A DNA stretch of 64,000 bases from an uncultured beta proteobacterium (GTDB taxonomy: Bacteria; Pseudomonadota; Gammaproteobacteria; Burkholderiales; Burkholderiaceae): NCBI GenBank assembly GCA_903875135.1, contig CAIQUZ010000113.1:1-64000 (forward strand). Direction: 5' to 3'. The position numbers were made by a program, and so were the translations under genes. This document shows positions 46,325 to 55,214 of this stretch, piece by piece (position 1 is the stretch's first letter; each line of letters begins with the position of its first letter). The notes beneath the pieces were generated by a model that was not told the origin of the DNA, did no database searches, and was given only the letters and a program-made list of their open reading frames with translations.

Positions 46325-49281
46325 AAATTTCCCCTCAATTTTGTTTTCATCTTAGTAAGCCAACTCGCCTTTTTTTCACCAGCCTCTTTTGCTAACGATT
46401 TAAATAATTGATCTAGAACTATACGAATACTACCTTCGAGAAGTCGACTGCCTACAGCAGACAATTTTCCGGAGATTTTAGCTTGATAGTCATACGACAA
46501 TTGGGTATGTTGACCCACATTATTCAAATGTACCTTGCCAAATCCTTGCGCAAAACCAAGTGGTCCACGTCCTTCTCCAGAAAGTACAAAATCAGTTGGC
46601 TCATGAATCTCACTTAAACGTAAGTTTGCTATGAATTTAGCTTTGATAATTCCAATCCGCACAACCGCAATGCATTGATAAAGAATGTCAGAACCTTCTC
46701 TACTTTGAGTCATGGACTCACATCCCGGAATCACATTTTTTAAGCGCATTGGATCCATCAGCACCTGGAAAATATTCTGGGGACTAATTTCAAAATCAAT
46801 AACTCCTTGAGCGCCAAGGGGCATATCAGCCTGATGAGTCACAGGCTTGATTGAACTAATGTTTCTGACTTCTAGTTTTTTTTCCTGCAACAACCACTGA
46901 TGAATACGCGTTGGAGTAGCTGGCAACCGAATATCGTCATACCCAATGGCGTCTGCAATGGCATTTGCAATACAAACAGGGGTACTCATATTATTCCCTT
47001 CTCCCAATCCCTTTGCCCCCAAAGGTGTAAAGGGGCTAGGCGACTCCATATGAATAATGGTTGGCACCGGAATCTCGCTGGCTGTTGGTAAACGATAATC
47101 CGCAAAAGTACCAGATAAGAAATTACCATCGGAGCTATAAACAAACTCTTCTAATAGTGCAGCTCCTACACCTTGACTAAATGCCCCATAAATTTGACCA
47201 TCCGCCAAAGCAGGATTCAAAATCACACCCGCATCATGCAGGGTAATGTACTGATCGATCTTCGCACTGCAAGAGATCGGATCAATCTCAATCCCACAAA
47301 CATCTAACGCAAAACCATATGCCGCTGATGTATTAATGCGATCATTTTCATCAGTAGCATGTAATGTAGAAGCACTCCAAAAAACAGTCTCTCGCAGAGC
47401 AAAGGATTGTTCATCACCTAAAGCTTTGGCAACCACTGCTGGTGCCCAGTGGAACGATCCACAGACCCTTGAAAAAGGTGCGCTTTTATTGGTCTTTGGA
47501 TCGGTAATGACATCTTTTGCAAAAATTAATTCATCATGATCAGCACCTAAAGCTTCTTTTGCATATTGGAGGATACGTTGTTTTAATTTAACTGCGGCCA
47601 AATGTGCGGTCCCAGCGACAGCTCCAGCAAACCGGCTCGAATAATTTCCTGCAGCAACTGACCAAGCATCTTTATGTGTATCAAAGTCGACATTGACCAC
47701 AATCGCCGCTGAAGAAACGCCAAAGACGTCTGCCACGACTTGTTGAATCACGGTTTGATGGCCTTGCCCAGCTGGTGCAGAGGCAATATTAACTATCACA
47801 CCCCCCATTGGATCAATACTTACAGTGACTGAAGTAATTGCTCCGTTTTTAGGTCCGGCCTTATCTCTTTGTTCCTTGGAAAGAACCGTGGCGATATATC
47901 CCATATTCGATATAGATGGCTCCACAATCGAGGCGTAACCAATACCATACCATCGCCCTTCTTTTTGCGCTTGTAGTTTGCGTTCAAGAATGCGTTGATA
48001 TGCAGCCGATTTCTTGACAAGCTCTTGGGCCAACAAATAGTCCCCTGAGTCTAATATCGCTCCAGCTGCAGCCTGAAATGGGAACTGTTCTTTTTTGACA
48101 TAATTGAGTGCAGTTATCTCAAAATATGATTTATTCAACTGTTTAGCGATCTGGTGGACTAATCTCTCTAACGCAAAATAAACCTGAGGTCCACCAAAAC
48201 CCCTAACTAAACCTGAAGGTGTCTTATTAATGACGACAACGCGATTACGAACCAAAAGATGCTCAATATCATAAGCACCCGTTAAACAACCATGCATGCG
48301 ATAGAGGGTTGCTGGCTCAGGAGCTCTTAAATAAGCGCCACAATCCTCTAACTGATCATAATCCAGCGCTAATATGCGACCATCATTTCTGATTGCTGCT
48401 TTGATTGTTGTAGATCTCGCTGTCGCTGAAGTAGCTGCTACTAAATGCTCTAGGCGATCTTCAATAAATTTAACAGGTCTTCCCACTTTGCGAGAAGCTA
48501 AACAACATAAAACAATATATGGTAAAGATGATTGCTTGACACCAAAACTTCCACCAGAATCTGGAGGATATTGATGACGCAGTTTGTTGGCTGGGACATT
48601 CAGTGCCATAGCCATCACTGTATGTAATGAAAAAGGCCCCATAAAGCTAGAGATCACACTATAGGACTCTTCTGCTTGCGACCAACTCGCAATGACTCCA
48701 GATGTTTCAATCGGCGTGCAGGAATTTCGTGGGTAATTAATATCAATACTAATGACGTGATCTGCCTTAGCAAAAACATCCTCCGGGTTTCCGTAACGGA
48801 ACGATCGATCAGAAACACAATTACTTGGAGTGCCTGGATGCAAAATCACCGCATTATCGTCTATTGCATCTTTAACATCCACAATCGCTGGCAAGGATTC
48901 AAATTCGATCTCCACCAATTCGGCGCCATCCTCGGCTAATGCTCTCGATTCAGCAACGACCATCGCAATCGGTTCACCAACGTACCGAACTCGATCCATC
49001 GATAAAACCCATTGACGCATCTCAGACTTCACCGCCCCTAACAAAGGCTTAGAGAACTTGGCAATATCATCAGGCAACAAAACCTCATGAACACCTTTGA
49101 GCGCCAGAGCTTTAGATGCATCTATCGCTAAGATATTGGCGTGCGGTAATGGTGAACGAACAATGGCTGCATATAAAGTACCTGGATGGATAGGTAAATC
49201 ATCCATATAGCACCCCGCACCTCTTAAAAGTGCAGCGTCTTCTACGCGCTCAATTGCTTGTCCCAGTAACGGAGAATTCAA
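46321..49281 (-). CDS. hmfA: Mo-hydroxylase large subunit fused to CoxG domain, likely HmfA
   Basis: The catalytic molybdopterin subunit, 986 residues. Residues 1 to about 800 are the xanthine-dehydrogenase fold: DSGGSFGVK (241-249), GLVRGFGGPQ (357-366) with the XDH-like Arg360, GQGHQ (505-509) and the base Glu761 in GAKGLGE. The CO-dehydrogenase loop AYxCSFR is absent. Residues from about 823 to 965 form a CoxG/SRPBCC domain, normally a separate protein. The start is TTG at 49281 after GGAGG. The predicted reaction is hydroxylation of furoyl-CoA at C5. No XdhC/CoxDEF-type maturation genes are in the window. Confidence 0.8.
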   Translation of the reverse strand: MNSPLLGQAIERVEDAALLRGAGCYMDDLPIHPGTLYAAIVRSPLPHANILAIDASKALALKGVHEVLLPDDIAKFSKPLLGAVKSEMRQWVLSMDRVRYVGEPIAMVVAESRALAEDGAELVEIEFESLPAIVDVKDAIDDNAVILHPGTPSNCVSDRSFRYGNPEDVFAKADHVISIDINYPRNSCTPIETSGVIASWSQAEESYSVISSFMGPFSLHTVMAMALNVPANKLRHQYPPDSGGSFGVKQSSLPYIVLCCLASRKVGRPVKFIEDRLEHLVAATSATARSTTIKAAIRNDGRILALDYDQLEDCGAYLRAPEPATLYRMHGCLTGAYDIEHLLVRNRVVVINKTPSGLVRGFGGPQVYFALERLVHQIAKQLNKSYFEITALNYVKKEQFPFQAAAGAILDSGDYLLAQELVKKSAAYQRILERKLQAQKEGRWYGIGYASIVEPSISNMGYIATVLSKEQRDKAGPKNGAITSVTVSIDPMGGVIVNIASAPAGQGHQTVIQQVVADVFGVSSAAIVVNVDFDTHKDAWSVAAGNYSSRFAGAVAGTAHLAAVKLKQRILQYAKEALGADHDELIFAKDVITDPKTNKSAPFSRVCGSFHWAPAVVAKALGDEQSFALRETVFWSASTLHATDENDRINTSAAYGFALDVCGIEIDPISCSAKIDQYITLHDAGVILNPALADGQIYGAFSQGVGAALLEEFVYSSDGNFLSGTFADYRLPTASEIPVPTIIHMESPSPFTPLGAKGLGEGNNMSTPVCIANAIADAIGYDDIRLPATPTRIHQWLLQEKKLEVRNISSIKPVTHQADMPLGAQGVIDFEISPQNIFQVLMDPMRLKNVIPGCESMTQSREGSDILYQCIAVVRIGIIKAKFIANLRLSEIHEPTDFVLSGEGRGPLGFAQGFGKVHLNNVGQHTQLSYDYQAKISGKLSAVGSRLLEGSIRIVLDQLFKSLAKEAGEKKASWLTKMKTKLRGNL

Positions 49282-49331
49282 ACAGCCTCCAACTATATTT
49301 ATGATTGTTTAAAGTTTATATCTTTCGAGAA

Positions 49332-49379
49332 ATTTATTTTCAATAAATCATCCAAATAATCGTATCTTCATCCGAAGAT
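49332..49379. promoter_or_regulatory. Inverted repeats in the araC-hmfA gap
   Basis: The 118-base spacer holds ATTTATT/AATAAAT (49332-49338, 49342-49348) and ATCTTC/GAAGAT (49364-49369, 49374-49379). Either could be a regulator site or a weak stem-loop between the regulator gene and hmfA. Neither is followed by a T-run, so terminator function is unlikely. Confidence 0.35.
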
Positions 49380-49399
49380 TAACCCAACAGTCCGATTCT

Positions 49400-50257
49400 T
49401 TAAATGGAATGAGTCGATTTTTCGACTTGGCGACGATATAGGCTTGGAACAACACCTTGATGTTGCCTAAAAAAGCGCGTGAAATGACTTTGTGTAGAAA
49501 ACCCTAAAACATCACTAATTTCAATTAAGCCAACTTCATCAGCAGCTAATGCAGAAAAGGCAAACTCCATCTTGAGGACGTTAGCATATAACAATGGCGA
49601 TAAACCGGTGCAGCGCTTAAATAATTCAAAAAAATGCGATCGAGACAAATTCACTGCTGTTGCAATCGAGTTCAAATCCTTAGGTGCATCTTCAGATAAA
49701 CGCATCATTTGCATCGCACGTCGAATTCTCGAGTCCATGTAGGCCAAATTACTACTAGGAGGCCTCACAATCGAAGCATTGATCACGACCCTTGGATCAA
49801 CAAAAGAAAGAATTAAATTTAAGAGTAAATTGTGTAAGCGCTCTGTCGTGATGTCGTCTGACCACCAAAGTTCCATCACGACCTTTTCAATCGATAATTT
49901 TTGTTCTTCTGATAACTTAATCGTTGACTCTAAAAAAAACTGAGGGTGATGACTATTGATAAAACTCTTACTAAAAGTCGCTAACCAAGCAGGCTCAAGA
50001 TAAAGAGCTAAGATGACCGTTTGGCCATCACCTTGAAGCTCATGTAAATACGAATGCTCTTCCCAAGCATTGACTAAAACAGCATTATCGTTCGTTAGGG
50101 GATAACTCTGACCTCGAACCCGAAAGGCTGTATCAGGTCCGGAGGCTTTCAGTAACAAGTGGCAATGATGATGCGCGTGAGAAATTAATGGCGCATCCAT
50201 TTCAAGAAGCGCAACACGACCAAAATCACCGTGGAATAAACGAATTGGTATAGACAT
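49400..50257 (-). CDS. AraC-family transcriptional regulator
   Basis: 285 residues: an N-terminal cupin-like sensor domain with several His (ISHAHHHCHLLLK) and a C-terminal double helix-turn-helix (LNSIATAVNLSRSHFFELFK and the ISDVLGFSTQSHFTRFFR segment). It lies 118 bases upstream of hmfA in the same direction. It is the obvious candidate activator of the island, with the pathway acid or its CoA ester as inducer by inference. It is the first gene of the minus-strand run. Confidence 0.9.
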   Translation of the reverse strand: MSIPIRLFHGDFGRVALLEMDAPLISHAHHHCHLLLKASGPDTAFRVRGQSYPLTNDNAVLVNAWEEHSYLHELQGDGQTVILALYLEPAWLATFSKSFINSHHPQFFLESTIKLSEEQKLSIEKVVMELWWSDDITTERLHNLLLNLILSFVDPRVVINASIVRPPSSNLAYMDSRIRRAMQMMRLSEDAPKDLNSIATAVNLSRSHFFELFKRCTGLSPLLYANVLKMEFAFSALAADEVGLIEISDVLGFSTQSHFTRFFRQHQGVVPSLYRRQVEKSTHSI

Positions 50258-50315
50258 AAGACTCTAAGATACACACTGTATTGGGACTTAGGAAGTCATT
50301 TTACCTAGTAATTAC

Positions 50316-50371
50316 CCTAAATCAGTTCTTCAAATAACCCATTTGTCTGATTTTTCAACCCAAAATTTAGG
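50316..50371. promoter_or_regulatory. Inverted repeats upstream of the AraC-family gene
   Basis: CCTAAAT (50316-50322) pairs with ATTTAGG (50365-50371), and the overlapping AAATCAG (50319-50325) pairs with CTGATTT (50347-50353). They lie in the 208-base gap between moaE and the regulator, which has no gene. A self-regulatory operator is possible but unproven. Confidence 0.3.
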
Positions 50372-50465
50372 ACACAATCCTTTAAAGAAGATCATCTGGG
50401 CGATATTGAATATTTTCTAATTTTGTTAACTTGTAAAACGAAATATGTGGATTAGGACAATGGGC

Positions 50466-50918
50466 TTACATCTGCCATTTTTTTAAACGATCGTCATCAC
50501 TCGTTCTAGCATCCACCCACCGTGACCCATTCGGCGTGTGCTCTTTTTTCCAAAATGGGGCTGAAGTTTTTAAATAATCCATCATAAATTCGCATGCCGC
50601 ATAAGCATCTCCACGATGTGAACTCGCAACAGCAACTAATACAATTTGATCCGTGGGTACTAATTTACCAACGCGATGAATAATCGTAGCGTTGAGCACT
50701 TCCCATCTCGACTGAGCTTGTTGAATAATGTCTTCTAATGCCTTTTCTGTCATGCCAGGATAATGCTCTAACTCCATCGCATGCACATCATCTCCAAGGT
50801 GCGTATCTCTTACAGTACCAACAAATAGATTAATGCCACCAATACCTGGTAAATCTTTTCGTAAGAGACTCAACTCCATAGAAACATCAAAATCATTTTC
50901 TTGAATAGAGATTTTCAT
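50466..50918 (-). CDS. moaE: Molybdopterin synthase catalytic subunit
   Basis: MoaE, 150 residues, inserts sulfur into precursor Z together with MoaD. Conserved elements are FVGTVRD, the HRVGKLVP segment and the catalytic PFWKKE near the C-terminus. It is adjacent to moaD with no gap. It is the last gene of the moeA-moaD-moaE group and abuts the Mo-hydroxylase island. Confidence 0.95.
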   Translation of the reverse strand: MKISIQENDFDVSMELSLLRKDLPGIGGINLFVGTVRDTHLGDDVHAMELEHYPGMTEKALEDIIQQAQSRWEVLNATIIHRVGKLVPTDQIVLVAVASSHRGDAYAACEFMMDYLKTSAPFWKKEHTPNGSRWVDARTSDDDRLKKWQM

Positions 50919-51176
50919 CTAACCTCCAGTAACCGGTGGGAAAAAAGCAATTTCCGCACCAGGAATTATTGGCGTCTCAATCGATACCATCTGGAGTTGT
51001 TGTGCCGCACGAATATTTTTATGTGGTGCAAAAACATCTTCCCATGCAAGTTGATACCCTGATAAATATTGACGTAAATCACCGATCGTTACGACTGTCT
51101 CCGGTAAATCAAGCTCCAAACGATCTAATTGAATAGCTTCTTTGAGTGAGGCAAAAAAACGAATCGATACTCTCAT
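50919..51176 (-). CDS. moaD: Molybdopterin synthase sulfur carrier subunit
   Basis: A ubiquitin-like carrier of 85 residues ending in the required Gly-Gly (FPPVTGG). The thiocarboxylated tail donates sulfur in MoaE. It lies 3 bases after moeA and directly abuts moaE. Confidence 0.95.
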   Translation of the reverse strand: MRVSIRFFASLKEAIQLDRLELDLPETVVTIGDLRQYLSGYQLAWEDVFAPHKNIRAAQQLQMVSIETPIIPGAEIAFFPPVTGG

Positions 51177-51179
51177 CAG

Positions 51180-52421
51180 TTAACCATGAAGTAGTTGATT
51201 GAATGGTATAAAACGGATCTGATCACCTTTACGCACCACATGACCTGCTGGAATATCCGCCAAACCATCTCCCCACGCGGCACTGGTGAGCACGCCAGAG
51301 CTTTGATTCGGAAATAGATCAAGCTTTCCATCTTGACTGATCTTGACTCTTAAAAACTCATTACGCTTATCCGGTCTTAACCAATCAAAATTCGACTCCA
51401 ACAAGATATAGGGATCATTTCTGTGTTCGCGACCCTGCAATGCCAAAATGAATGGCCTAACGAACAATAAGAAAGTAACGAAGCTGGATACGGGATTACC
51501 GGGCAAGCCCATAAACCAAGCTGAACTCTCAAGCTCTCGACGAACACTGCCGAAGGCTAAAGGCTTTCCAGGCTTAATGGCAATTTGCCACATATCTAAT
51601 TGCCCTTCAGCGTTAACTGCTGGCTTAATATGATCTTCTTCACCAACAGAAACACCACCTGAGGTCACAATCAAATCATGTTCTTTAGCGGCGACTCGTA
51701 AAGTATCTCGAGTTGCTTGGAGTGTATCGGGCACAATACCAAAATCGGTGTAATCACAACCTAAGGCCCTGACACAAGCAATTAACGTATCCCGATTGGA
51801 GTTATAAATACCACCCGGTTTAAGAGGCTGCCCAGGTAAAGTGAGCTCATCCCCGGTAAAAAACAAGGCGACCTTGATCTTTTTTTTCACCATCAATCGA
51901 GTTACCCCAGCGGAGGCAGCAACCCCTAGCTCTTGAGGTCGTAAATATGTGCCCATCTGAAGAATCGTAGTGTTTTCTCTTAGATCTTCACCTTTTGCAC
52001 GAATCCATTCACCGAACTGTGGAATATGATTTACTTTGATCTGATAACCGATGCCGCTTTCATTTGGCTGACCAATCACTTCACAATCCTCTTGCATTAC
52101 GACAGCTGTGGCATTGGGCGGAATACTCGCACCAGTAAAGATTCTTGCCGCAGTTCCTGCTTGAAGAGGCTGCCCAATATATCCCGCCGGTATTCTCTGA
52201 GTCACCGGAATAACAACGCCTTCTTTTGTAATATCCTCAGCCCGCAAGACGTAACCGTCCATCTGTGTATTATCCATAGGAGGTACATTGACAGAGCTGA
52301 TTAAATCTAGGGCTAAAACTCGTCCAAGACTTTCTTGCAAAGAAACAAGTTCTTCAAAATGAGATGGTTTGGCTTGTGCCAATAATATGGCTAAGGCTTC
52401 AGTTGCTGTTTTCATACTCAT
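51180..52421 (-). CDS. moeA: Molybdopterin molybdenumtransferase
   Basis: MoeA, 413 residues, inserts molybdate into adenylated molybdopterin. Signature segments are PPMDNTQMDGYVLRA, FTGDEL and TSGGVSVGEEDH, plus PGKPLAFG and GLPGNPVS. The ATG at 52421 overlaps the thrC stop by 4 bases, with a second ATG at 52415. It is part of the core thrC-moeA-moaD-moaE order. Confidence 0.95.
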   Translation of the reverse strand: MSMKTATEALAILLAQAKPSHFEELVSLQESLGRVLALDLISSVNVPPMDNTQMDGYVLRAEDITKEGVVIPVTQRIPAGYIGQPLQAGTAARIFTGASIPPNATAVVMQEDCEVIGQPNESGIGYQIKVNHIPQFGEWIRAKGEDLRENTTILQMGTYLRPQELGVAASAGVTRLMVKKKIKVALFFTGDELTLPGQPLKPGGIYNSNRDTLIACVRALGCDYTDFGIVPDTLQATRDTLRVAAKEHDLIVTSGGVSVGEEDHIKPAVNAEGQLDMWQIAIKPGKPLAFGSVRRELESSAWFMGLPGNPVSSFVTFLLFVRPFILALQGREHRNDPYILLESNFDWLRPDKRNEFLRVKISQDGKLDLFPNQSSGVLTSAAWGDGLADIPAGHVVRKGDQIRFIPFNQLLHG

Positions 52422-53860
52422 CTCGTATGCCTAACAATAAATTCTTTAATTGCCAAAACTTCTGGTTTCATTTCATAAACTCGCTGAGGTAATTCCTCAA
52501 TCCCAATAAAAGCGTCTGGACGCTCCGGTAAATATCCTAAAGCCTCTTCAATCGTCTCAGAAAACTTCACGGGTAACGCCGTCTCTAGTACCAACATTTT
52601 TACGTGTGGCTCTAAATACTCCCTGGCAACCTTGACCCCATCAGCGGTATGCGTATCAATCACAACCCCATAGACCCGCGAAACTTGCTGAATCGTGTTT
52701 AAACGATTCTCATGCGTACTTTTTCCAGAAACAAACCCAAACTGTTCAATCATTTTTTTTGCAGGATGCCCGGAATAATCAAACCCGCCTTCAGTTTCAA
52801 CCTGTGCAAATAATTGTTTTACTAGGGCCCCATCTCGACCCAGCCAATCAAAGACAAAACGTTCAAAATTGCTCGCCTTAGAAATATCCATAGAAGGACT
52901 CGACGTGTGAAACGTCTCTGCAGACTTTCGAGCACGATAGTGGCCCGTTTTGAAAAACTCATCTAAAACATCGTTTTCATTGGTCGCAACAATAAGTTTT
53001 TGAATCGGCAAACCCATCATGCGCGCAATGTGGCCCGCGCAAACGTTGCCAAAATTGCCTGAGGGAACGCAAAATGATACCTTTTCCTCACTCGATGATG
53101 TTGCCCTTAAATAACCAGCAAAGTAATAAACAACTTGCGCAACCACCCTCGCCCAGTTGATGGAGTTCACCGTACCAATCTTATACGCAGATTTAAAGTT
53201 CAGATCATTACTCACGGCTTTGACAATATCTTGGGCATCATCAAAGACACCTTCAATGACAATATTAAATATATTCGTATCTTGCAATGAATACATTTGA
53301 GCGCATTGGAAAGCACTCATCTTGCCCGATGGAGACAACATAAATACCTTGATGCCCCGTTTTCCTCGCATGGCATACTCTGCAGCACTTCCGGTATCTC
53401 CAGAAGTTGCTCCTAAAATATTAAGCTCTCGATTTTGCTGAGCTAGCACATACTCAAATAAATTTCCGAGTAACTGCATCGCCATATCTTTAAAAGCCAA
53501 AGTAGGTCCGTTCGACAAAGACAAAAGCCCTATCTCAGTACCAAACTCATTACCCAACCAATGGATGGGCGTAATATCATTCGCATTGTCATATTGACGA
53601 CCGTGGCAATACACTTTAGCCGTATATGTTTTATGAGCAATCACTTTTAAATCTTCGAGGGGTATGTCATCCGAAAATAATTGCAATATTTCAACCGCTA
53701 AATCGGCATAAGACAAACTTCGCCACTGGTCTAGTGTTTTTTTAGAAATCTGTGGATAAGATTTTGGCATATACAAGCCACCATCAGGAGCCAGGCCCGC
53801 CAACAAGATCTCGAGAAAGGAAAGCTCTTGAGGTCCGCCGCGTGTTGAAATGTATTTCAT
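52418..53860 (-). CDS. thrC: Threonine synthase
   Basis: A PLP enzyme of 480 residues converting phosphohomoserine to threonine. The long form is typical of proteobacteria. The PLP lysine lies in LAFKDMAMQLLG and the phosphate-binding segment in GATSGDTGSAAEYA. It lies 5 bases after hom, with which it forms the homoserine-to-threonine branch (thrB is not here). Confidence 0.96.
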   Translation of the reverse strand: MKYISTRGGPQELSFLEILLAGLAPDGGLYMPKSYPQISKKTLDQWRSLSYADLAVEILQLFSDDIPLEDLKVIAHKTYTAKVYCHGRQYDNANDITPIHWLGNEFGTEIGLLSLSNGPTLAFKDMAMQLLGNLFEYVLAQQNRELNILGATSGDTGSAAEYAMRGKRGIKVFMLSPSGKMSAFQCAQMYSLQDTNIFNIVIEGVFDDAQDIVKAVSNDLNFKSAYKIGTVNSINWARVVAQVVYYFAGYLRATSSSEEKVSFCVPSGNFGNVCAGHIARMMGLPIQKLIVATNENDVLDEFFKTGHYRARKSAETFHTSSPSMDISKASNFERFVFDWLGRDGALVKQLFAQVETEGGFDYSGHPAKKMIEQFGFVSGKSTHENRLNTIQQVSRVYGVVIDTHTADGVKVAREYLEPHVKMLVLETALPVKFSETIEEALGYLPERPDAFIGIEELPQRVYEMKPEVLAIKEFIVRHTR

Positions 53861-53865
53861 AAAAA

Positions 53866-55188
53866 TTAACTCAACTCTTCTAAACGAATTTTCGTTACTG
53901 ATCCTTTGACCGTTGGTAATGATTCCATCGCACTGATTGCTTGCATCATATACTTCTCTTGTGTTTGATGGGTCAATATCACTAAATCTGTCTGACTCTC
54001 ACCAACATTGGCTTCTTTTTGTAAAAGAGCATCAATCGAAATATTATTGTCGGCCAGGATTTTTGTAATGTTTGCCAATACCCCGGTCTCATCAGAAACT
54101 TTCAGGCGCAAATAATAACTTGTCGTAATCTCACCAATGGGCATGACAACGGTATCCATGACTTTATCTTCTTGAAACGCAAGATAAGGAACACGTTGAC
54201 TTTGTTCAACAGAGTCATAACGAATAATGTCTACCAAGTCGGCAATTACAGCCGATGCTGTTGCTTCAGCACCCGCACCTTTGCCATAATAAAGGGTCGT
54301 CCCAACTGCATCACCTTGTACTTGAACCGCATTCATTGCACCCTCAACACTGGCGATCAAACGTTTTGCTGGAATTAATGTTGGGTGAACCCTAAGTTCA
54401 ATACCATGAGTGGTTCTTTTGGTAATGCCGAGTAATTTGATGCGATAACCTAATTGCTCTGCATACTGAATATCAATCGGTTCTAGTTTGGTGATCCCCT
54501 CAATATGCGCTTTATCAAATTGGACAGGCACACCAAAAGCAATCGCACTCATGATCGATGCTTTATGGGCCGCATCAATTCCTTCAATGTCAAATGTCGG
54601 ATCTGCTTCGGCATACCCTAAACGTTGCGCCTCTTTTAAAACATCATCAAATGATGAGCCTTTGTCTCTCATTTCTGACAAAATAAAATTAGTTGTGCCA
54701 TTAATAATGCCCACAATCCACTCAATTCGATTCGCGGTTAAGCCTTCTCGCAAGGCTTTAATAATGGGAATACCTCCCGCAACAGCCGCTTCAAATGCAA
54801 CCATAACGCCATGTTTTTTTGCGGCCGCAAAAATCTCATTTCCATGGACCGCGATGAGCGCTTTATTAGCAGTTACCACATGCTTACCCTGAGCAATAGC
54901 AGCTAATACCAATTCTTTAGCAATGCCATATCCACCAATCAGCTCAATCACCACATCGATATCCGGATTGTTAATAATTTGGTAAGCGTCGCTCACAATC
55001 TCTGCACGCCCCTGCACAATCTCTTGAGCCCGCACAGTATTGATATCAGCAACCATGCTAATTTGAATTTGACGTCCAGCACGACGCTCAATTTCTAATT
55101 GATTACGCTGCAAGACAGTGAAAACACCACCGCCGACTGTTCCAGCACCGAGAAGACCAACTTGTAGAGGTTTCATACTATTAACCAT
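53866..55188 (-). CDS. hom: Homoserine dehydrogenase
   Basis: 440 residues: an NAD(P)-binding domain (GLLGAGTVGGGV), catalytic domain (the EGIDAAHKASI segment with its Lys) and a C-terminal ACT domain (VSDETGVLANITKIL) that suggests feedback control by an amino acid such as threonine. It is monofunctional, without an aspartokinase part. Start options are the ATGs at 55188 and 55176; the second directly precedes the Rossmann motif. Confidence 0.96.
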   Translation of the reverse strand: MVNSMKPLQVGLLGAGTVGGGVFTVLQRNQLEIERRAGRQIQISMVADINTVRAQEIVQGRAEIVSDAYQIINNPDIDVVIELIGGYGIAKELVLAAIAQGKHVVTANKALIAVHGNEIFAAAKKHGVMVAFEAAVAGGIPIIKALREGLTANRIEWIVGIINGTTNFILSEMRDKGSSFDDVLKEAQRLGYAEADPTFDIEGIDAAHKASIMSAIAFGVPVQFDKAHIEGITKLEPIDIQYAEQLGYRIKLLGITKRTTHGIELRVHPTLIPAKRLIASVEGAMNAVQVQGDAVGTTLYYGKGAGAEATASAVIADLVDIIRYDSVEQSQRVPYLAFQEDKVMDTVVMPIGEITTSYYLRLKVSDETGVLANITKILADNNISIDALLQKEANVGESQTDLVILTHQTQEKYMMQAISAMESLPTVKGSVTKIRLEELS

Positions 55189-55214
55189 TAAATGACTGAG
55201 GGATTGAATGACGT

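Noticed and set aside
46321-49281. Aerobic CO dehydrogenase (CoxL) assignment for the Mo-enzyme.
   Set aside because: The active-site loop AYxCSFR of form I CoxL is absent; the equivalent region reads GLVRGFGGPQ, like xanthine-dehydrogenase-type hydroxylases, and a CoA ligase is adjacent.
43449-49281. 4-hydroxybenzoyl-CoA reductase (HcrABC) plus ligase.
   Set aside because: The FAD subunit has a single Cys and lacks the additional [4Fe-4S] insertion of HcrB; gene order fits hmf better.
54488-54892. 134-codon plus-strand open frame inside hom.
   Set aside because: Antisense shadow of a conserved enzyme gene, with no ribosome site and no recognisable motif. The same applies to the 130-codon frame opposite arnB at 58673-59065.
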